DNA from: Thermogutta sp.
GTDB lineage: Bacteria > Planctomycetota > Planctomycetia > Pirellulales > Thermoguttaceae
Assembly (NCBI GenBank): GCA_012798155.1
Contig: JAAZNR010000867.1
Coordinates: forward strand, 1-7,658
Direction of reading: 5' to 3'
DNA length: 7,658 nucleotides
The notes beneath the pieces are model-generated. The model had not been told where the DNA came from. It searched no databases and saw only the letters and a program-made list of their open reading frames with translations. Position numbers and translations under genes: made by a program. The number at the start of each line of letters is the position of its first letter. Position 1 is the first letter of the stretch. This document shows, in pieces, positions 4,999 to 7,658 of the stretch.

Positions 4999-7658
4999 AT
5001 GAAACTCCTGTTTTCAAGACAGATGCGGTGGTCCCGAGATCGGGGCGGTTTCCGGTGGAAGTGGGCGGGCTGCCGCAACTCTCGGGCGGGGGGGCTTGCC
5101 GTGGCCGCCGGCTGCGCTCTGGCCGTGGTCCTGGGGTGGGCCGTCGCGTCGCGGGGTTGGGCGGATCAGCCGGCTGCCCGGGAACCGGCGGCCCCTCCCC
5201 CGCTGGAGATTCGAGTCGCCGCGGCTCAACCTCTGACAGCGTTGCCAACAGGGTCCGCCGAGGGTTCGGCGGCCGGCATGCCAGGCACCGCGCAGGCGGC
5301 GGCATTGACGATCCGCGATGCCGCCCCCGCATCCGATCCTTCCCATGCGGCGGAGGACGTCGGCGAAGTCATCTTAGAATTGGACGCGGAAGAATCGACC
5401 TTGCAATGGGAGGCGGAAGAATCGCCTGGACTCGATGTCGGCGACGGCGACTGCGGGGTCCGAGACGGCGACCGCCGGGATGCGACTGCCGTGATCCGCC
5501 CCCGTGACGGCGCCGACGAAACGGCCGCCGAGCCGGAGATTTGGGTGGAGGATACGCCCGAGTTGGAGGTCGTGCCGCAGGCCCAAACTCCGCTCGCCGA
5601 AAACGCCGGCCCGGCGGCATCGGTCCGGCCGGACGTGGCAAGAAACGGACCCCGGGCCGTCTTGCGAGCCGAAAAGGGAGCTTCCCAGGACACGGCTCTG
5701 GCGGATCGCGTGGGCGTCGAGCGCCTGAATCTATCGAGCGGCGCCGCGGTGGTCCTTGAATTGCGGCCGGCGGAGAGGATCGCGGATACGCCGTTTGGGG
5801 AGGCCGAGTCGCGACCGTCGCGGAGTGAATTATGGATGCAAGAGGCGGCGGCTCGCGAATCGGCGATGAACCGCGGTGTCATTCGGGCTTGCCTGCCCTG
5901 GCTCTCGCCGACCGCCCTGGGAAATCTGCGTGAGGAATCGCCGGGCCGGGTGCCGCTGCCGGCGCGTCATACCGCGCCGATTGCCCGAGGGGATCGAGTG
6001 TCCTGTCTGAAACCGACGAGCGATCGGGCATGGCGTGCGGAGCCGGCCGCCGAAGAAGCGGTGATCGCTGATCGAGAGCTGCGGCTGGTCGCCGGAGAAG
6101 CGGTGGTCGCTGATCGAGAGCTGCGGCTGGTCGCCGGAGAGGAACAAGCGATGACCGCGGCGGTCGAGCTGGCCGCAAGCGGCGCGGACGGGTCCCGGCG
6201 CTTGGTGCAAACCGGCCTGGATTGGCCCGCCGCCGATACCCGCGCGATGGATTCTCGGACCGGCGCCAAGCTCGCCCAACGCGGAGACGCGGCGGATCGC
6301 ATCCTGCCCAGGGTCCTCGCGTCGCCAAGGGAGTCGCCAGGGGAATCGACGGCCGATCTGAGACCGATACCGTCTCGGCCGCCGGTAGCGGCGGGGCCGG
6401 TGGACTTGCCTGTGGACGGGAACTCCTCGCCCCGGCGGTTTTCGATTTCCCCTCAAGATGACCAACCCGGCCGCGATCCGGCCGGCGACATCCAAATGCC
6501 GCTGGCGACGGTCGGCACGGGGCGTGACGCGGCCGGCAATCGCGGTTCTGAGAACCGCGGCCGAGAGGCGTCTCATCGCTTCGTCGCGGCGGAGTCGGGT
6601 CCTAGCGGGTCCGAGGGAACGCAGGGGATGAAAGTGATGCAATTCTCGTCGCCCGAACGCGCCGTGCCCGGCGAAGCGACGCCGCTGCTGGAAGCCCCGA
6701 GCTTGGACGACCCGCGGCCGACGGAAGGCCCGACCGGCGACGGCTTGGTGGAGGAGGCGGCGTCATCGGAAGGGGACACGGGCCTTGCCGCCGCCCTTTT
6801 CGAGATCATCGAGGAGTCGGGGGAGATGACGGTGGTCGTGCGGCGGAGCAAGCTGCTGCGGACCAAGGTGGACGTCTATCGCACGGCGGTGGTCGATCCG
6901 GCGGTCTGCGACGTGAGCCAGTTCACGCCCCGCGAGATCGCCGTCCTGGGCAAGGGGCAGGGGGCCACGCACGTCACGTTCTGGTTCGCCGACGAGCGCT
7001 ACCGGCCGGTGACGTACCTGGTCCGCGTGCTGCCCGACCCGGAGATCGAAAAACAGCAATCCGAGCGGTACTCCCTGCTGCAATCGCACCTGGCCCGGCT
7101 GTTCCCCGAGAGCAAGGTCGAGCTGACGGCGGTGGGGGACAAGCTGATCGTGCGGGGTCAGGCGCGGGACGCCGCCGAGGCCGCCCAGATCATGGCCGTG
7201 ATCCGGGGCGAGCTGGTCCGCGCCCGCGGCGTGGCGGAGGGTCAGGCCGACGACCCGGTGGGCCGCCTGGCCGCCGGGCAGGAGCTGCCCGCCCTGCAAG
7301 TCATCAATCTGCTCCGCATCCCCCGCCCGGCCCAGGTCGCCTTGAAGGTCAAGATCGCGGAGTTGAATCGCTCGGCCGCCCGCAACTTCGGCGTGGACAT
7401 GAAGCTCAATCTCGATCAGGGCAAGTTCCTGATCCAATCGCTGCTGAACCTGAGTTCCGGCGGGACGGCCTCGATCCTGGGGACCTTCGACGGCGGGGAT
7501 CTGAAGTTCGGCATCCACTACTTGGAAGAGCACGGCGTGCTGCGGATGCTGAGCGAGCCGACGCTGGTCACGCTGAGCGGCCGGCCGGCCACCTTCATCG
7601 CGGGCGGGGAGTTCGCCGTGCCGACCACGGTGGGCGTCAACGGCGTGGGGGCGGTGAC
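4999..7658 (+). CDS. Tad/Flp-type pilus secretin (CpaC/RcpA-like), 3' partial, with very long N-terminal extension
   Basis: One frame stays open from ATG 4999 to the window edge, at least 886 codons. An in-frame TGA at 4993 makes this ATG the first possible start; no good Shine-Dalgarno is seen. The product would form the outer-membrane ring for a Tad/Flp pilus or type II-like secretion system. Residues 1-55 are a signal peptide with an unusually long basic n-region and hydrophobic core 31-51, cleaved near RGWA. Residues about 56-595 are charged, Ala/Gly/Pro/Arg-rich and probably disordered, with a duplicated 14-residue unit at 353-380. Then come a pilus-secretin N domain (about 608-680, T-V-V-V-R-R-S-K to Y-L-V-R-V-L), a BON-like domain (about 688-745), and the secretin core from about 768: Q779-V-A-L-K-V-K-I-A-E-L and S852-E-P-T-L-V-T-L-S-G-R-P-A-T-F-I-A-G-G-E871. 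CpaC proteins are usually about 450-550 residues. The C-terminus is missing. Confidence 0.88.
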   Translation, partial: MKLLFSRQMRWSRDRGGFRWKWAGCRNSRAGGLAVAAGCALAVVLGWAVASRGWADQPAAREPAAPPPLEIRVAAAQPLTALPTGSAEGSAAGMPGTAQAAALTIRDAAPASDPSHAAEDVGEVILELDAEESTLQWEAEESPGLDVGDGDCGVRDGDRRDATAVIRPRDGADETAAEPEIWVEDTPELEVVPQAQTPLAENAGPAASVRPDVARNGPRAVLRAEKGASQDTALADRVGVERLNLSSGAAVVLELRPAERIADTPFGEAESRPSRSELWMQEAAARESAMNRGVIRACLPWLSPTALGNLREESPGRVPLPARHTAPIARGDRVSCLKPTSDRAWRAEPAAEEAVIADRELRLVAGEAVVADRELRLVAGEEQAMTAAVELAASGADGSRRLVQTGLDWPAADTRAMDSRTGAKLAQRGDAADRILPRVLASPRESPGESTADLRPIPSRPPVAAGPVDLPVDGNSSPRRFSISPQDDQPGRDPAGDIQMPLATVGTGRDAAGNRGSENRGREASHRFVAAESGPSGSEGTQGMKVMQFSSPERAVPGEATPLLEAPSLDDPRPTEGPTGDGLVEEAASSEGDTGLAAALFEIIEESGEMTVVVRRSKLLRTKVDVYRTAVVDPAVCDVSQFTPREIAVLGKGQGATHVTFWFADERYRPVTYLVRVLPDPEIEKQQSERYSLLQSHLARLFPESKVELTAVGDKLIVRGQARDAAEAAQIMAVIRGELVRARGVAEGQADDPVGRLAAGQELPALQVINLLRIPRPAQVALKVKIAELNRSAARNFGVDMKLNLDQGKFLIQSLLNLSSGGTASILGTFDGGDLKFGIHYLEEHGVLRMLSEPTLVTLSGRPATFIAGGEFAVPTTVGVNGVGAV
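6055..6138 (+). repeat. 42-bp in-frame tandem duplication inside the secretin extension
   Basis: Bases 6055-6096 and 6097-6138 match at 41 of 42 positions. The one difference, A versus G, changes Ile to Val. Each unit encodes EA(V)(I/V)-ADRELRLVAG, 14 residues, at protein positions 353-366 and 367-380. Near identity and unbroken frame point to a recent duplication within a tolerant region. Confidence 0.92.

Noticed and set aside
4971..5507. 178-codon + strand frame covering the start of the secretin gene
   Set aside because: It is in a different frame from the signal peptide and the secretin domains, and its product is Arg/Gly-rich with no motif.
5226..6642. Two overlapping - strand frames (5226-5882 and 5830-6642)
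   Set aside because: They mirror the secretin extension, are Arg/Pro-rich without motifs, and the + frame runs through both unbroken into a recognisable secretin.
6763..7533. 256-codon - strand frame
   Set aside because: It is opposite the secretin core, whose motifs are unmistakable on the + strand.

Overview
The window looks like chromosomal DNA from a planctomycete, most likely of the Pirellulales type. The evidence is high GC, a DUF1559 prepilin-like protein, a PEP-CTERM protein with a VPEP-hydrophobic-RKRRRK tail, a small cysteine-rich exported protein with a Y-H-W-P-G-M-Y core, and a Tad/Flp-type secretin with a very long N-terminal extension. All supported genes lie on the + strand. 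I could not search any database, so family names come from motif recognition.

Region 1 (1-328) holds no convincing gene, only a degenerate 20-bp tandem repeat. Region 2 (329-2704) is a self-contained transcription unit. It has an extended -10 promoter (329-356), a cobalamin riboswitch (368-593) with a probable kissing-loop hairpin (602-626), a DUF1559 pseudopilin-like gene (778-1662), a DUF4465 PEP-CTERM gene (1754-2620), and an intrinsic terminator (2669-2704). This is the most interesting part. A B12-sensing leader sits in front of two exported proteins and no recognisable B12 enzyme or transporter, which suggests an envelope system for B12 or corrinoid capture that is switched off when B12 is plentiful.

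Region 3 (2705-3755) has a leader with a weak promoter candidate, then a sugar phosphate isomerase/epimerase-like TIM-barrel gene (3006-3755) whose usual metal-site motifs are altered. Region 4 (3756-4365) is 610 bases without a clear gene. It contains short direct repeats, a possible 36-codon ORF and one strong hairpin.

Region 5 (4366-7658) encodes a 171-residue exported cysteine-rich protein and, 117 bases later, the start of a secretin gene that runs off the window. That secretin is one unbroken frame of at least 886 codons: a signal peptide, about 540 residues of probably disordered, charged and Ala/Gly/Pro/Arg-rich sequence, then pilus-secretin N-domain, BON-like and secretin domains. 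It probably begins a Tad/Flp pilus or type II-like secretion locus. Regions 2 and 5 both concern the cell envelope, but nothing in the sequence ties their regulation together.
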